Below are positions 7,953-15,401 of a stretch of 24,683 bases of DNA, one piece after another. A program made the position numbers and the translations under genes. Origin of the DNA: an uncultured Lachnospiraceae bacterium (GTDB lineage: Bacteria > Bacillota > Clostridia > Lachnospirales > Lachnospiraceae); assembly GCA_910587895.1 (NCBI GenBank), contig CAJUOE010000123.1, positions 1 through 24,683 on the forward strand, read 5' to 3'. Numbering within the stretch: position 1 is the stretch's first letter; the number at the start of each line of letters is the position of its first letter. The notes under the pieces are model-generated. The model saw only the letters and a list, made by a program, of their open reading frames with translations. It was not told where the DNA came from and ran no database searches.

Positions 7953-8014
7953 CAGAGCAGTTTGTCTACGAACTGCTCTGTTATAGAAAAGAACCGCCGA
8001 AAACGACGGTTCTT
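7953..8014 (-). terminator. Two hairpins between binding-protein and permease genes
   Basis: Minus-strand order: AAGAACCG/CGGTTCTT (8007-8014 with 7989-7996), followed by TTTTC, then CAGAGCAGTT/AACTGCTCTG (7953-7962 with 7971-7980). The first has a weak T tract and looks like a partial terminator or mRNA stabiliser. Such an arrangement commonly raises binding-protein output over permease output. The second lies just ahead of the permease ribosome binding site. Confidence 0.6.
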
Positions 8015-8036
8015 CGGTTACTTTTCCTGCTCCCGG

Positions 8037-9383
8037 TTACTGTGCAAGCACCCTGTCCATTGCCTCGGATGCCTCTTTCAGCGCATCCTCCGGCGTCGCC
8101 GCACCAGTCATAACCTTCTCAAACATCGGTATCATCACATCGTTGTCAATCTGGCTTGCCAGAGAGTATCCCAGATTATAGGAACGGCCGATTTCTGTTG
8201 CCTTAGAAATGGCGCTCAACACCTCGTCACCCTGTATTTCCGGATCCTCCATCAACGTTTTGGACCATACCGGAAATCCGTTTCTCTGTGACCACTCTTT
8301 CAGAATGTCATCCGTCAGCCAGTATTGCATGAACTTATACGCCGCCAGCTTATGGCTCTCCTCCGTGCCTTTGGGAATCACATAGCTGCACCCGCCCGCG
8401 GGTGAAAAGGCGCCGGCGCTGCCTGCCACGCAAGGCGCAATGCCAAAGTTAATACCCTGTGCGCGCAGTCCGTTGATCTGCCACGGGCCGCTCATGTACA
8501 TACCGATCTGCCCTGCCTGCAGCATCGTATCCGCCTCCGGGCCTGTGATACTGCTCGGAGAAACTTTTTTGTTTACTGTCAGATCCTGCAGCCATTCCAG
8601 TGTCTTTACGTTTTCTTCCGAGTTCAGAAGATTGGTATTGGTGTCCGGATCATCCGCGTCGCCGCCGTTTGCCCACAAAAACTGCATGTATGTAACACTG
8701 GTGGGCAGCGCGAGTCCATACTGATTCTTCTCCGGGTTCGTCAGCTTCACCGCATACTCCGCCAGTTCTTCCATTGTGGCAGGCGCCTTCTCCGGATCCA
8801 ATCCCGCTTCCTCGAACAAATCCTTGTTCCAATATAAATAGCTCACATTATACTGCATCGGCGTCCCGTACAGCTTGCCGTCCACATGGGAAAGCTCCAG
8901 CACGTTCTCCAGAATATTACTCTTGTCAACGCCCGTCACATCCCAGAAATCACTGATATCCTCCAGCGAATCGTTGCTTACATAGGGCGCAATGTTCTCT
9001 ACGCCAAACAGCACAAAGTCAGGCGCAGTCCCTGTGGCAATTGCCGCCGGAAGCTTTTGCTGCAGCTGGTCGTTCGGCATAATATCCATCTGAATCTCAA
9101 TGTTGTCCGTATTCGTCTTATTGTAGTTATCTACGATCTCCCGCAGGATATCCCCGTCGGAACCGGTAAACACGTTCCAGAACTGTAACGTGATCTTCTC
9201 TCCGGACGCCGTATCCGCTGCAGCCTGGTCATCCGCCTGCTCATCTGCCGCCTGCTGCTCCTGTTTTGTATCCGCCGTATCACCGGCCGGTGCCTGGCCC
9301 TCCGCCCCGTTTCCGCCGCATCCTGTCAATACCGATACACACATCGCCGCACTCAAAAGTACGCTTATCCATTTCTTTCTCAT
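8037..9383 (-). CDS. Sugar ABC transporter substrate-binding lipoprotein
   Basis: A 448-residue extracellular lipoprotein that captures the sugar for the two permeases. The signal peptide MRKKWISVLLSAAMCVSVLT ends in a lipobox with C22 (LTGC). A low-complexity acidic Ala/Asp/Gln linker follows (about residues 25-62). The mature SBP_bac_1-type fold shows ITLQFWNVFTGSDGDILREI and later QAGQIGMYMSGPWQINGLR. AGGAGG lies 6 bases before the ATG at 9383, and an adjacent ATG at 9386 is 3 bases from it. It is the first gene of the unit under the promoter at 9682-9710. Arabino-oligosaccharide is the likely ligand because of the GH51 enzyme, but this is inference. Confidence 0.93.
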   Translation of the reverse strand: MRKKWISVLLSAAMCVSVLTGCGGNGAEGQAPAGDTADTKQEQQAADEQADDQAAADTASGEKITLQFWNVFTGSDGDILREIVDNYNKTNTDNIEIQMDIMPNDQLQQKLPAAIATGTAPDFVLFGVENIAPYVSNDSLEDISDFWDVTGVDKSNILENVLELSHVDGKLYGTPMQYNVSYLYWNKDLFEEAGLDPEKAPATMEELAEYAVKLTNPEKNQYGLALPTSVTYMQFLWANGGDADDPDTNTNLLNSEENVKTLEWLQDLTVNKKVSPSSITGPEADTMLQAGQIGMYMSGPWQINGLRAQGINFGIAPCVAGSAGAFSPAGGCSYVIPKGTEESHKLAAYKFMQYWLTDDILKEWSQRNGFPVWSKTLMEDPEIQGDEVLSAISKATEIGRSYNLGYSLASQIDNDVMIPMFEKVMTGAATPEDALKEASEAMDRVLAQ

Positions 9384-9675
9384 CATAAACCTCCTGTCTG
9401 TGGTTGCTTGCTGCATGGCGTCGGAGCCAGCGCCAAAATGCGCTTTCCCGCCGCTTTTTGACAGACACTTTACATTTATGCAGAAATGTTTTAAAATAAC
9501 GAATGTAAAAAATATCCTAACGGTCTATCAGTTCTTTCGCGGAGACTATAGCGGTTGGGGTATTTTTTTGTGTTCCTCCCGTAACACAGGTATCATTTTC
9601 GTTTTTTAACTGCAAAATATAACGATCCGTCATTTTTCTATGTGCAATTTTCTTTTGCGTACTCGTGTACGCTAT
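9384..9675 (-). other. Long untranslated leader of the arabinoside unit
   Basis: About 290 bases lie between the predicted transcription start and the lipoprotein gene. A 38-codon ATG frame (MTDRYILQLKNEN..., about 9517-9633) lacks a clear ribosome binding site. No obvious riboswitch or T-tract terminator was seen. The length is unusual for a simple sugar operon and may hold regulation not recognised here. Confidence 0.4.
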
Positions 9676-9700
9676 GTGAAAATTATACACTTTGTACAAA
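9646..9700. promoter_or_regulatory. GTAC-core palindromes, LacI-family operator candidates
   Basis: Two symmetric sites overlap the promoter. TTTGTACAAA (9691-9700) lies in the spacer between -35 and -10. GCGTAC-TCGT-GTACGC (9657-9672) lies at about the transcription start, inside a larger symmetric frame AATTTTC...GAAAATT (9646-9684). Central symmetry and placement are typical of LacI-family operators. Linking them to the regulator at 3402-4406 is inference. Confidence 0.55.
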
Positions 9701-9710
9701 AGAATGTCAA
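9682..9710 (-). promoter_or_regulatory. Consensus sigma-A promoter of the arabinoside unit
   Basis: On the minus strand TTGACA (9705-9710) and TATAAT (9682-9687) are perfect consensus hexamers with a 17-base spacer. It starts about 10 bases beyond the stop of the upstream minus-strand gene (stop at 9720) and reads toward the binding-protein gene. Such a strong core promoter would need repression, consistent with the overlapping palindromes. Confidence 0.85.
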
Positions 9711-9719
9711 CCGGAAATT

Positions 9720-10706
9720 TCATACGCTTTCTTCGCCATCCCAGTATTTCAGAACCTGCTCTTTCGTCAGCGAATCGGCAAACTCCTTTTTTAACTGCAA
9801 AAAATACGACAGATCTGTCATAATACCGTAAAGCACCGCCCGACCTTCAAACTCCTGCCTTGTGGCCGGCAGTTCGGAATCCTTCATCTGCCTAAGCGTC
9901 TCTTCCCGCTTTGCAAGCAGCTCCCTTGCATTGTTGGACTCCCCGAACGTCACGGCAGTTTCCCGAAGCAGCTCCGCCACCTGCTCCGTCTGCGGCAGAA
10001 CCGTGCGCATACTTACAATCTTCTTATAAATATCCCGAAGGACAACCGTCTGCTGCTCCCGCATATTCATATAGTCGATAAAATACTTGGATTCCTGAAA
10101 GAACGTGTTATTCATATAGGCAAAAGCCTGCTTTTTTCCGGCGTCGATATCCGCCTGTAGTTTGTCAAAGCAGCTTCCCGTATAATCCGACCTGTCCTCT
10201 TTCCCGATGTATTCCGACATCCGCAAAAGCACTGCCCGCAAATCCTCCTCCAGCCGATACTGTATCATGCGGATCTCCTTTCCCTTTCCCGGCATATACA
10301 GATTCAAAAGCGTACCGATACCCGCCCCGATCAGCAGAAGCAGCGTCTCATTGCCGATCTGTGGGAGCGCCATCTTCTGTTCCAGCAGATAATGCGTGGC
10401 AAGTACCGCATTGGTGGAAACGGCATTCCCGAGACGGAGAGGAGCACAGACGGCGATAAAGAGGAACAGAAAAATACCGTAAGAAAATACATGGTACCCG
10501 AAAAGGTGAAAAATGAGACAGGAAAGAACCGTCGCCACCAGAAAGGCGCAGATTCTCTTCGCAGAAATAGTGATCGTCTCCCGGCTGGTGTCCTGTATCG
10601 TCAGAAGCGTTATGATGCCCGCCGACGTGCTGTAATTCAGACCCAACAGATCAGCGAGTAAAATAGCCGCCGCACTTCCGACGGCAATCTTAACCATTTT
10701 TAACAT
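9720..10706 (-). CDS. Aromatic acid exporter-like membrane protein (ArAE_1/DUF939)
   Basis: A 328-residue protein. The N-terminal half holds four to five hydrophobic helices, including SAGIITLLTIQDTSRETI, a block typical of the ArAE_1 family, and VATVLSCLIFHLFGYHVF. The C-terminal half (from about residue 150) is soluble and helical, as in ArAE_1_C. The family is related to aromatic-acid and fusaric-acid exporters, but substrates of the Gram-positive members are unknown. The ATG at 10706 gives the usual family N-terminus and has GAGG about 9 bases upstream; an in-frame ATG at 10739 is the alternative. It follows the carboxypeptidase gene on the same strand within about 50 bases and may be co-transcribed with it. 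Confidence 0.85.
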   Translation of the reverse strand: MLKMVKIAVGSAAAILLADLLGLNYSTSAGIITLLTIQDTSRETITISAKRICAFLVATVLSCLIFHLFGYHVFSYGIFLFLFIAVCAPLRLGNAVSTNAVLATHYLLEQKMALPQIGNETLLLLIGAGIGTLLNLYMPGKGKEIRMIQYRLEEDLRAVLLRMSEYIGKEDRSDYTGSCFDKLQADIDAGKKQAFAYMNNTFFQESKYFIDYMNMREQQTVVLRDIYKKIVSMRTVLPQTEQVAELLRETAVTFGESNNARELLAKREETLRQMKDSELPATRQEFEGRAVLYGIMTDLSYFLQLKKEFADSLTKEQVLKYWDGEESV

Positions 10707-10757
10707 AGAATGTGCCTCTTTCTCCCCGTGCACCGCCATCAGACAGACATTCCTGTT

Positions 10758-11945
10758 TTATGCGGATGGAATATATCTGTTATAAATCTCCACATGGTCG
10801 TAAATGCACCGCCAGTTGCTTGTGGAGCCCGCTGTCACGCAGATATACGGCGTTTTGTCCGCGGCGATCTCATAGCTTACTGCGCAGTTTTTGGACTGGA
10901 CAATATATCCTGTCTTGGCGCAGAGCACCTCGCCGCCCGTATCCTTGTCCTCGATCTTGCGCAGAAACCAATTGGAAATCTCTATGCCCTCCGGATGTTC
11001 TTTTGTGGGTTTTGTAGTGTAAATGTGCTTCGACATCACTTCCCTGCATAAGTCGTTTTGCAGCGCCGCCTTCATGATAACCGCCATATCGTAGACCGTG
11101 CTGTAATGCGCCTCATCATAAATCCCGACACAGTTGGTAAAATGCGTACTGCCCGCTATACCGAGTTCATCCAGCTTCTCGTCCATCAGCTCCACAAAAG
11201 CCTCCTGAGAGCCCGCCACATAGAAAGCAAGCCCCAGCGCGGCATCCCCGCCGGAATGCATCGCCGTCCCGTAAAACAGATCCCGAACCGGCACCTTTTC
11301 CCCGTCCAGAAAGCCCACAGAGCTGCAGTCGTTTACGTAGGCATAATCCGTAATCTCCAACGTCATCTCGAACGTATCGTCAAGCTTCTCCTCCGGAATG
11401 TGTTCCGCCGCCACCAGTATTGTCAAAACTTTCGTCATGGAGGCCGGCATGATTCTTTCTCCGGCGCCCTTTGCTGCGATGATCTGATCGGTACTCTCAT
11501 CCACCAGAATGGCGTGCGTGCTGATGACCTCCTCTGTGGCGATGGACACCGTATCCTCCGTCTCCTCAAAACGATAGACCGGAAGTTCCTCTTCTGACTC
11601 CGTTTCCTCTGTCTCAGCTTTTCCCGATTCTTCTTCGATTATGCTTTCTCTGATTTTTTCTATCTCCAGCCTGTCCGGCTGCTCCACGGCTTCCACCGCC
11701 TGATCCTGCGCGCCTTCTTCATCCACCTTTTCGCCATGCTTGATGGTTGCGACGATCAAAACCGTGATCACACCGACTATGACAAGAAACACAACCCGCT
11801 GCAGCATCTGCCGCCGCCTCATACGGCGCTGTCTCTCACGCCGCATACGCTGCCTTCTCTCATAGCGGAGGCGGTATTCCCGTTCTTCTTTGTCTTCTTC
11901 TAAAGTCAAGTCTTTCTGACTCTCTTCAAAATATGGTTCTGTCAT
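10758..11945 (-). CDS. D-alanyl-D-alanine carboxypeptidase, S11, membrane-anchored
   Basis: A 395-residue penicillin-binding-protein-type DD-carboxypeptidase that trims peptidoglycan stem peptides. The active-site motifs are SMTK (S169, K172), then SGG (S231-G233) where the family usually has SxN, and KTG (K344-G346). The layout is unusual. A cytoplasmic N-terminus of about 50 residues contains a very Arg-rich stretch (residues 30-46). One membrane helix follows (about 51-68), then an acidic Glu-rich extracellular linker (about 73-140). Most DacA-type enzymes instead have a cleaved signal peptide and a C-terminal anchor; no C-terminal amphipathic anchor is obvious here. ATG at 11945 follows GGAGGAGTA and overlaps the stop of a small upstream frame. 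Confidence 0.9.
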   Translation of the reverse strand: MTEPYFEESQKDLTLEEDKEEREYRLRYERRQRMRRERQRRMRRRQMLQRVVFLVIVGVITVLIVATIKHGEKVDEEGAQDQAVEAVEQPDRLEIEKIRESIIEEESGKAETEETESEEELPVYRFEETEDTVSIATEEVISTHAILVDESTDQIIAAKGAGERIMPASMTKVLTILVAAEHIPEEKLDDTFEMTLEITDYAYVNDCSSVGFLDGEKVPVRDLFYGTAMHSGGDAALGLAFYVAGSQEAFVELMDEKLDELGIAGSTHFTNCVGIYDEAHYSTVYDMAVIMKAALQNDLCREVMSKHIYTTKPTKEHPEGIEISNWFLRKIEDKDTGGEVLCAKTGYIVQSKNCAVSYEIAADKTPYICVTAGSTSNWRCIYDHVEIYNRYIPSA

Positions 11946-12028
11946 TACTCCTCCAAATTTAGCTTTGTAATCTTCTTAGCCGGTATCCCCACAAAGCGGC
12001 TCAATCCTGCCTTATCTTTACGCCCCAT
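11945..12028 (-). CDS. Possible 27-residue small ORF coupled to the carboxypeptidase
   Basis: ATG at 12028 opens MGRKDKAGLSRFVGIPAKKI plus a seven-residue tail ending in NLEE. Its TAA shares a base with the ATG of the carboxypeptidase gene (TAATG), a classical coupling arrangement. The peptide is basic and shows no membrane segment. No convincing ribosome binding site precedes it, and the frame is also open upstream into the end of the methyltransferase gene. It could be a real small protein, a remnant or chance. Confidence 0.25.
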   Translation of the reverse strand: MGRKDKAGLSRFVGIPAKKITKLNLEE

Positions 12029-12042
12029 ACATGGGATCAATT

Positions 12043-13248
12043 TCAGTTCCCCAATAGACACACCGCCTCAATATTCCCCGTAAATGGAAACATATCCACC
12101 GGCGTGATCTCCTGCACCCGATAGCTACTCTTCCCTGTCAGATACTTCAAATCCCTCGCAAGCGTCTCCGGCTCGCAGGAAATATAAACGATCCGTTTCG
12201 GACAAATACGAATCAGCGCGTTGAGAAATTCCTCCGTGCTGCCGCTTCTGGGCGGATCCATAAACACCACGTCCACCTTCTCCCCTGCGTCAGCCATCTG
12301 GGTCAGGAAACGCCCCGCGTCGTTCTGGTAAAAATCTGCGTTTTTGATCTGATTCACTTTTGCGTTCGTGACGGCATCTCGCACCGCGTCTTTGTTTAAT
12401 TCCACACCGATCACTTTGCCTGCCTGTCCCGCCACCGCCAGCGCAATGGTACCGATGCCGCAGTATGCGTCCACCACCGTCTCTATTCCCGTAAGCTGCG
12501 CATACTCCGCAGCCTTCGCGTAAAGCGCCTCCGTCTGCACGGAATTGACCTGATAAAAGGATTTCGCGGATATCTTAAACCGCCTGCCGCAAAGCTCGTC
12601 TTCTATATAGCCTTTCCCGTAGATTACCTGCTCTTTATCACCCAGCACCATGCTCGTTCTCTTATTATTCACATTAATCAGAATCGTAGTAATCTCCGTG
12701 TGTAGTTTACATAACTCATTTACAAAATTCTTCTTGGACGGTAAGATCGGGGATCCCAATACCAGCACCACCATAATTTCCCCTGTGACATGCCCCACGC
12801 GCACAAGCACATGCCGGAGCAGACCATAACCGCTGTCCTCATCATAGGCTTTCAGCTTAAAAGACTTCGCAAGCTCCCGCACGGACTGAATGATCTCTCC
12901 CGCTTTCTGATCTTCCAGAAGACAGCTCTCCACAGGTACCACCCGATGGCTCTTTTCCTGATAAATCCCGGAAACGATTCCTCTTCCTTTCTGGAACGCA
13001 AATACCGCATGAACCTTATTGCGGTAATGGGCCGGCTCCTCCATGCCGATGATCGGCTTCACTTTCCCGTATTCCTTTAAAAGCAGTTCCACCTGTTTCT
13101 GCTTTCTCTTTAACTGCGCTTTATAAGGCATGTCCACAAACTGACACCCGCCGCATTTTCCGGAAACCGGGCAGAGACTTTTCTTCTGCTTTTCTCCCGC
13201 ATCCTTCTCTTTTCCCGCCTCACGCCTGTACACTCTCTTCTTATCCAT
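12043..13248 (-). CDS. rlmD: 23S rRNA (uracil-C5)-methyltransferase, RlmD/RlmCD family
   Basis: A 401-residue SAM-dependent RNA m5U methyltransferase of the TrmA/RumA family. A [4Fe-4S] site is indicated by C26, C32, C35 (CPVSGKCGGC) and C109 (VPVESC). The SAM-binding loop is VVDAYCGIGTIAL, then DPPRSG. The catalytic Cys is about C358 (YISCEPETLARDL) and the general-base Glu is about E394 (GNIEAV). The classical N-terminal TRAM domain is absent or very short; residues 1-25 are a basic tail. ATG at 13248 follows AAAGGA by about 8 bases; an open extension to 13320 lacks such a site. Whether it modifies U747, U1939 or both cannot be read from the sequence. Confidence 0.92.
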   Translation of the reverse strand: MDKKRVYRREAGKEKDAGEKQKKSLCPVSGKCGGCQFVDMPYKAQLKRKQKQVELLLKEYGKVKPIIGMEEPAHYRNKVHAVFAFQKGRGIVSGIYQEKSHRVVPVESCLLEDQKAGEIIQSVRELAKSFKLKAYDEDSGYGLLRHVLVRVGHVTGEIMVVLVLGSPILPSKKNFVNELCKLHTEITTILINVNNKRTSMVLGDKEQVIYGKGYIEDELCGRRFKISAKSFYQVNSVQTEALYAKAAEYAQLTGIETVVDAYCGIGTIALAVAGQAGKVIGVELNKDAVRDAVTNAKVNQIKNADFYQNDAGRFLTQMADAGEKVDVVFMDPPRSGSTEEFLNALIRICPKRIVYISCEPETLARDLKYLTGKSSYRVQEITPVDMFPFTGNIEAVCLLGN

Positions 13249-13336
13249 CCCTGATTCCTTTCCCTGCACTTTCCTATACAGAGCTGCCGGCCGCGCAGCC
13301 TGTGCGCCGCCCGGCAGCATATCTCTCTACACATAA

Positions 13337-13361
13337 CAAAACCCCGGGAAACTTCCCAGGG
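13337..13361 (-). terminator. Rho-independent terminator after the small gene at 13399
   Basis: CCCTGGGAA (13353-13361 read on minus) pairs with TTCCCGGGG (13342-13350), followed by TTTTG. It lies 40 bases behind the stop of the gene at 13399-13668 and ahead of the methyltransferase gene. Confidence 0.7.
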
Positions 13362-13398
13362 TCATTTTATCATATTCTCTGCAATTTTGACAGCCCGC

Positions 13399-13668
13399 CT
13401 AGGCTGACGCAATCTGTACGCTCTCAATCCCTTCCGCCAGATTTCTGGCAAGAGTCGTGTCCGCCTCGTTGATATGTATGGTAAAAACCTCTTTGCCCAT
13501 GCCGCCGAAAAAACGCTCCCAGAAACGCTGTTCCGGCCATTCCACAAAAAAGGAAATGCGGTTGGAAACCAGCAGCTTTTCCAGTTGATCCTTACTCTCC
13601 GCATTATATACCTTGCAGAAGGATATCTCGTGATTAAAAAATAGTGCGTTCAAATTCAATGCCGCCAT
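13399..13668 (-). CDS. Conserved-looking small protein of unknown function
   Basis: An 89-residue acidic protein with no membrane segment or signal peptide. It reads as an alpha/beta mini-domain: MAALNLNALFFNHEISFCKV, a hydrophobic strand ISFFVEW, an aromatic patch PEQRFWERFF, and VFTIHINEADT. I do not recognise the family. Gene status is well supported: ATG at 13668 follows GGAGGTAGCGAT, a promoter lies at 13734-13763 and a terminator follows at 13337-13361, so it is a monocistronic unit. Confidence 0.75.
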   Translation of the reverse strand: MAALNLNALFFNHEISFCKVYNAESKDQLEKLLVSNRISFFVEWPEQRFWERFFGGMGKEVFTIHINEADTTLARNLAEGIESVQIASA

Positions 13669-13733
13669 ATCGCTACCTCCAAGCCCCTCATTCTCTTACG
13701 CCGCGATCAGCTTTATGTCAACTTTCCTTACAC

Positions 13734-13763
13734 ATTATATAACGCATATCTGCCAAAATGCAA
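13734..13763 (-). promoter_or_regulatory. Promoter of the small gene at 13399-13668
   Basis: Minus-strand TTGCAT (13758-13763) and TATAAT (13734-13739) with an 18-base spacer, giving a start near 13727 and a leader of about 60 bases. Confidence 0.65.
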
Positions 13764-13819
13764 GATTTTTCTACATTTTCCACAATATGACCAAATATTT
13801 ATGTAAATCTTGTGGAAAA

Positions 13820-14122
13820 TCACACCTCCGTCCACGGTTTATGCAGATTTTCCAGCCAATCATCCTTTCTGGTCTCATACTGCTCGTTGAGCCAGTCCGC
13901 CGCCTGCTCCACCCCCTCTGCCGTGAGAGGCACCTCCGTCCAAGTCTTCTTTTCCTCCGGCGTACGGTAAATCCCGAGCGGTTCCGGCCAGACAGTCACC
14001 CGGATCACATCGTCCTCGCCGCTCTTTACCTTTTTCAAAAGATAGCGCATCCCATCCATACTGCCGGAGTATTCCTCTTTCTTTATATAGTTCAGGGGAT
14101 GAAAGGTTTCTTTGTCAAGCAT
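13820..14122 (-). CDS. Hypothetical protein
   Basis: A 100-residue soluble protein starting MLDKETFHPLNYIKKEEYSG and ending WLENLHKPWTEV. It is rich in Trp, Glu and Lys, with IRVTVWPEPLGIYRTPEE in the middle and a helical C-terminus (GVEQAADWLNEQYE). No family is recognised. ATG at 14122 follows AGAGGAAG; longer in-frame extension to 14182 lacks a site. It is the last plus-side-neighbour gene before the accessory island and points away from it. Confidence 0.7.
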   Translation of the reverse strand: MLDKETFHPLNYIKKEEYSGSMDGMRYLLKKVKSGEDDVIRVTVWPEPLGIYRTPEEKKTWTEVPLTAEGVEQAADWLNEQYETRKDDWLENLHKPWTEV

Positions 14123-14279
14123 GTCATTCTTCCTCTGTATGCCGCCTTCCTTTATCAAGCGCCATACGAATCTCTTTCCCATTCATTTTTTACCATATTA
14201 TAGCAGGAAGGCTTATTTTCGTCAAAAAATTTGCGGCTCCTCTCCGCGTTCCTTAAGAGAAAAATCAGGTAGAAATATT

Positions 14280-14308
14280 TCGACTTTAAAATTAATATTA
14301 AATATAAA
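14280..14308 (+). promoter_or_regulatory. Promoter candidate for the tyrosine recombinase
   Basis: TCGACT (14280-14285) and TATAAA (14303-14308) with a 17-base AT-rich spacer, about 25 bases ahead of the recombinase start. The match is 4/6 and 5/6. Confidence 0.5.
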
Positions 14309-14333
14309 ACGCCAAATACAAAGGAGAAAAAAC

Positions 14334-15254
14334 ATGGACACTCTGAACGAATGCATCAAAAACTATTTGGAATACTGTAATTTTCAAAAATGTCTTGACA
14401 CAAAAACACTCAAAGCATACCGGATTGATTTGCGCCAATTTTCGGATCAAATTCGCACAATTGCTATCGATGAAATAACCGCTGCGTCATTGGAACAGTA
14501 TATAGCGCATCTGCACGGACGGTTCAAGCCCAAAACCGTAAAGCGCAAAATCGCTTCTGTAAAAGCATTGTTTCATTATCTGGAATACAAGGAAATCCTT
14601 GACTGTAATCCCTTCAACAAGATGCGCATCCGTTTCCGCGAACCTGTCATACTGCCCAAAACCATACCTCTGCACACGGTAGAACTCTTTTTATCTACCA
14701 TATACCGCCAGCGACAGGCCGCCGTTACTTACTGTCAAGAACAAAACGCCCTGCGAGACGCCGCCGTTGCGGAGCTGCTATTTGCAACCGGGATGAGAAT
14801 ATCTGAGCTGTGCTCACTGAAAGTCGACGACGTAAATTTGTGCGACGGAACCATCCTGATTTACGGAAAGGGAAGCAAAGAACGCCGCATCCAGATCGGC
14901 AGCGAGGCCGTCATTCATATTCTGAAAGAATACGACGATAGCTTTCGTGACAAAAGGCTGTCCGGCAGCAATTTTTTTATCAATTACTCCGGGAAAGCAC
15001 TCTCCGATCAGGCGGTACGCAGGATGATAAACAAATACACCTCTCTGGCATCCATTGAACAGCACATCACACCGCATATGTTCCGCCACACCTTTGCGAC
15101 AAGCCTTTTGGACGCGGATGTGGATATCCGATATATTCAGGAGATGCTGGGGCACAGCTCCATCAATGTGACGGAGATCTATACGCATGTATCTATGGCT
15201 AAACAGAAAAATATTCTTGCAACAAAGCATCCTAGAAAATATTTTCATGTGTGA
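14334..15254 (+). CDS. XerC/D-like tyrosine recombinase (probable DNA invertase)
   Basis: A 306-residue site-specific recombinase. Residues 1-100 form the SAM-like core-binding domain (TLKAYRIDLRQF). The catalytic domain has all expected residues: R155 (TGMRISEL), K179 (YGKGSKERR), H248 and R251 (HMFRHTFATSLL), H274 (MLGHSSI) and nucleophile Y283 (EIYTHV). ATG at 14334 follows AAGGAG; the frame is open upstream to 14112 but overlaps the divergent gene. A terminator follows. The left 20-bp inverted repeat lies 51 bases past the stop, so the segment 15305-18440 is the obvious substrate. It lacks the arm-binding domain of large phage integrases. A housekeeping XerC/D is less likely because of this context. 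Confidence 0.93.
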   Translation: MDTLNECIKNYLEYCNFQKCLDTKTLKAYRIDLRQFSDQIRTIAIDEITAASLEQYIAHLHGRFKPKTVKRKIASVKALFHYLEYKEILDCNPFNKMRIRFREPVILPKTIPLHTVELFLSTIYRQRQAAVTYCQEQNALRDAAVAELLFATGMRISELCSLKVDDVNLCDGTILIYGKGSKERRIQIGSEAVIHILKEYDDSFRDKRLSGSNFFINYSGKALSDQAVRRMINKYTSLASIEQHITPHMFRHTFATSLLDADVDIRYIQEMLGHSSINVTEIYTHVSMAKQKNILATKHPRKYFHV

Positions 15255-15259
15255 GTTTT

Positions 15260-15294
15260 GAGGGGCGATCCGGGTGGGTTGCCCTCTTTTTTTT
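15260..15294 (+). terminator. Rho-independent terminator of the recombinase gene
   Basis: GAGGGGC (15260-15266) pairs with GCCCTC (15281-15286), with further weak pairing inside, followed by eight T residues. It isolates the invertible segment from recombinase transcription. Confidence 0.85.
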
Positions 15295-15304
15295 GTGTGG
15301 GTGA

Positions 15305-15324
15305 GGGATAATTAGGAGTTATCT
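15305..15324 (+). repeat. Left inverted repeat (recombinase core-site candidate)
   Basis: GGGATAATTAGGAGTTATCT. The repeat is itself symmetric: GATAA and TTATC arms (15307-15323) flank a 7-base central region TTAGGAG, the layout of a tyrosine-recombinase crossover site with two binding arms. Confidence 0.85.
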
Positions 15325-15401
15325 ATCGAAAAGTTCTGTAAATTTTTATAACTTTATAAAAGTAGCCATATGAAAAATAATAACTTTAGCAGAGGTGCGT
15401 C

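Noticed and set aside
11058..11597. Plus-strand open frame of 179 codons
   Set aside because: Shadow of the S11 carboxypeptidase on the opposite strand.
14334..15254. Housekeeping XerC or XerD for chromosome dimer resolution
   Set aside because: Its placement beside perfect inverted repeats and accessory genes fits a local invertase better; not formally excluded.
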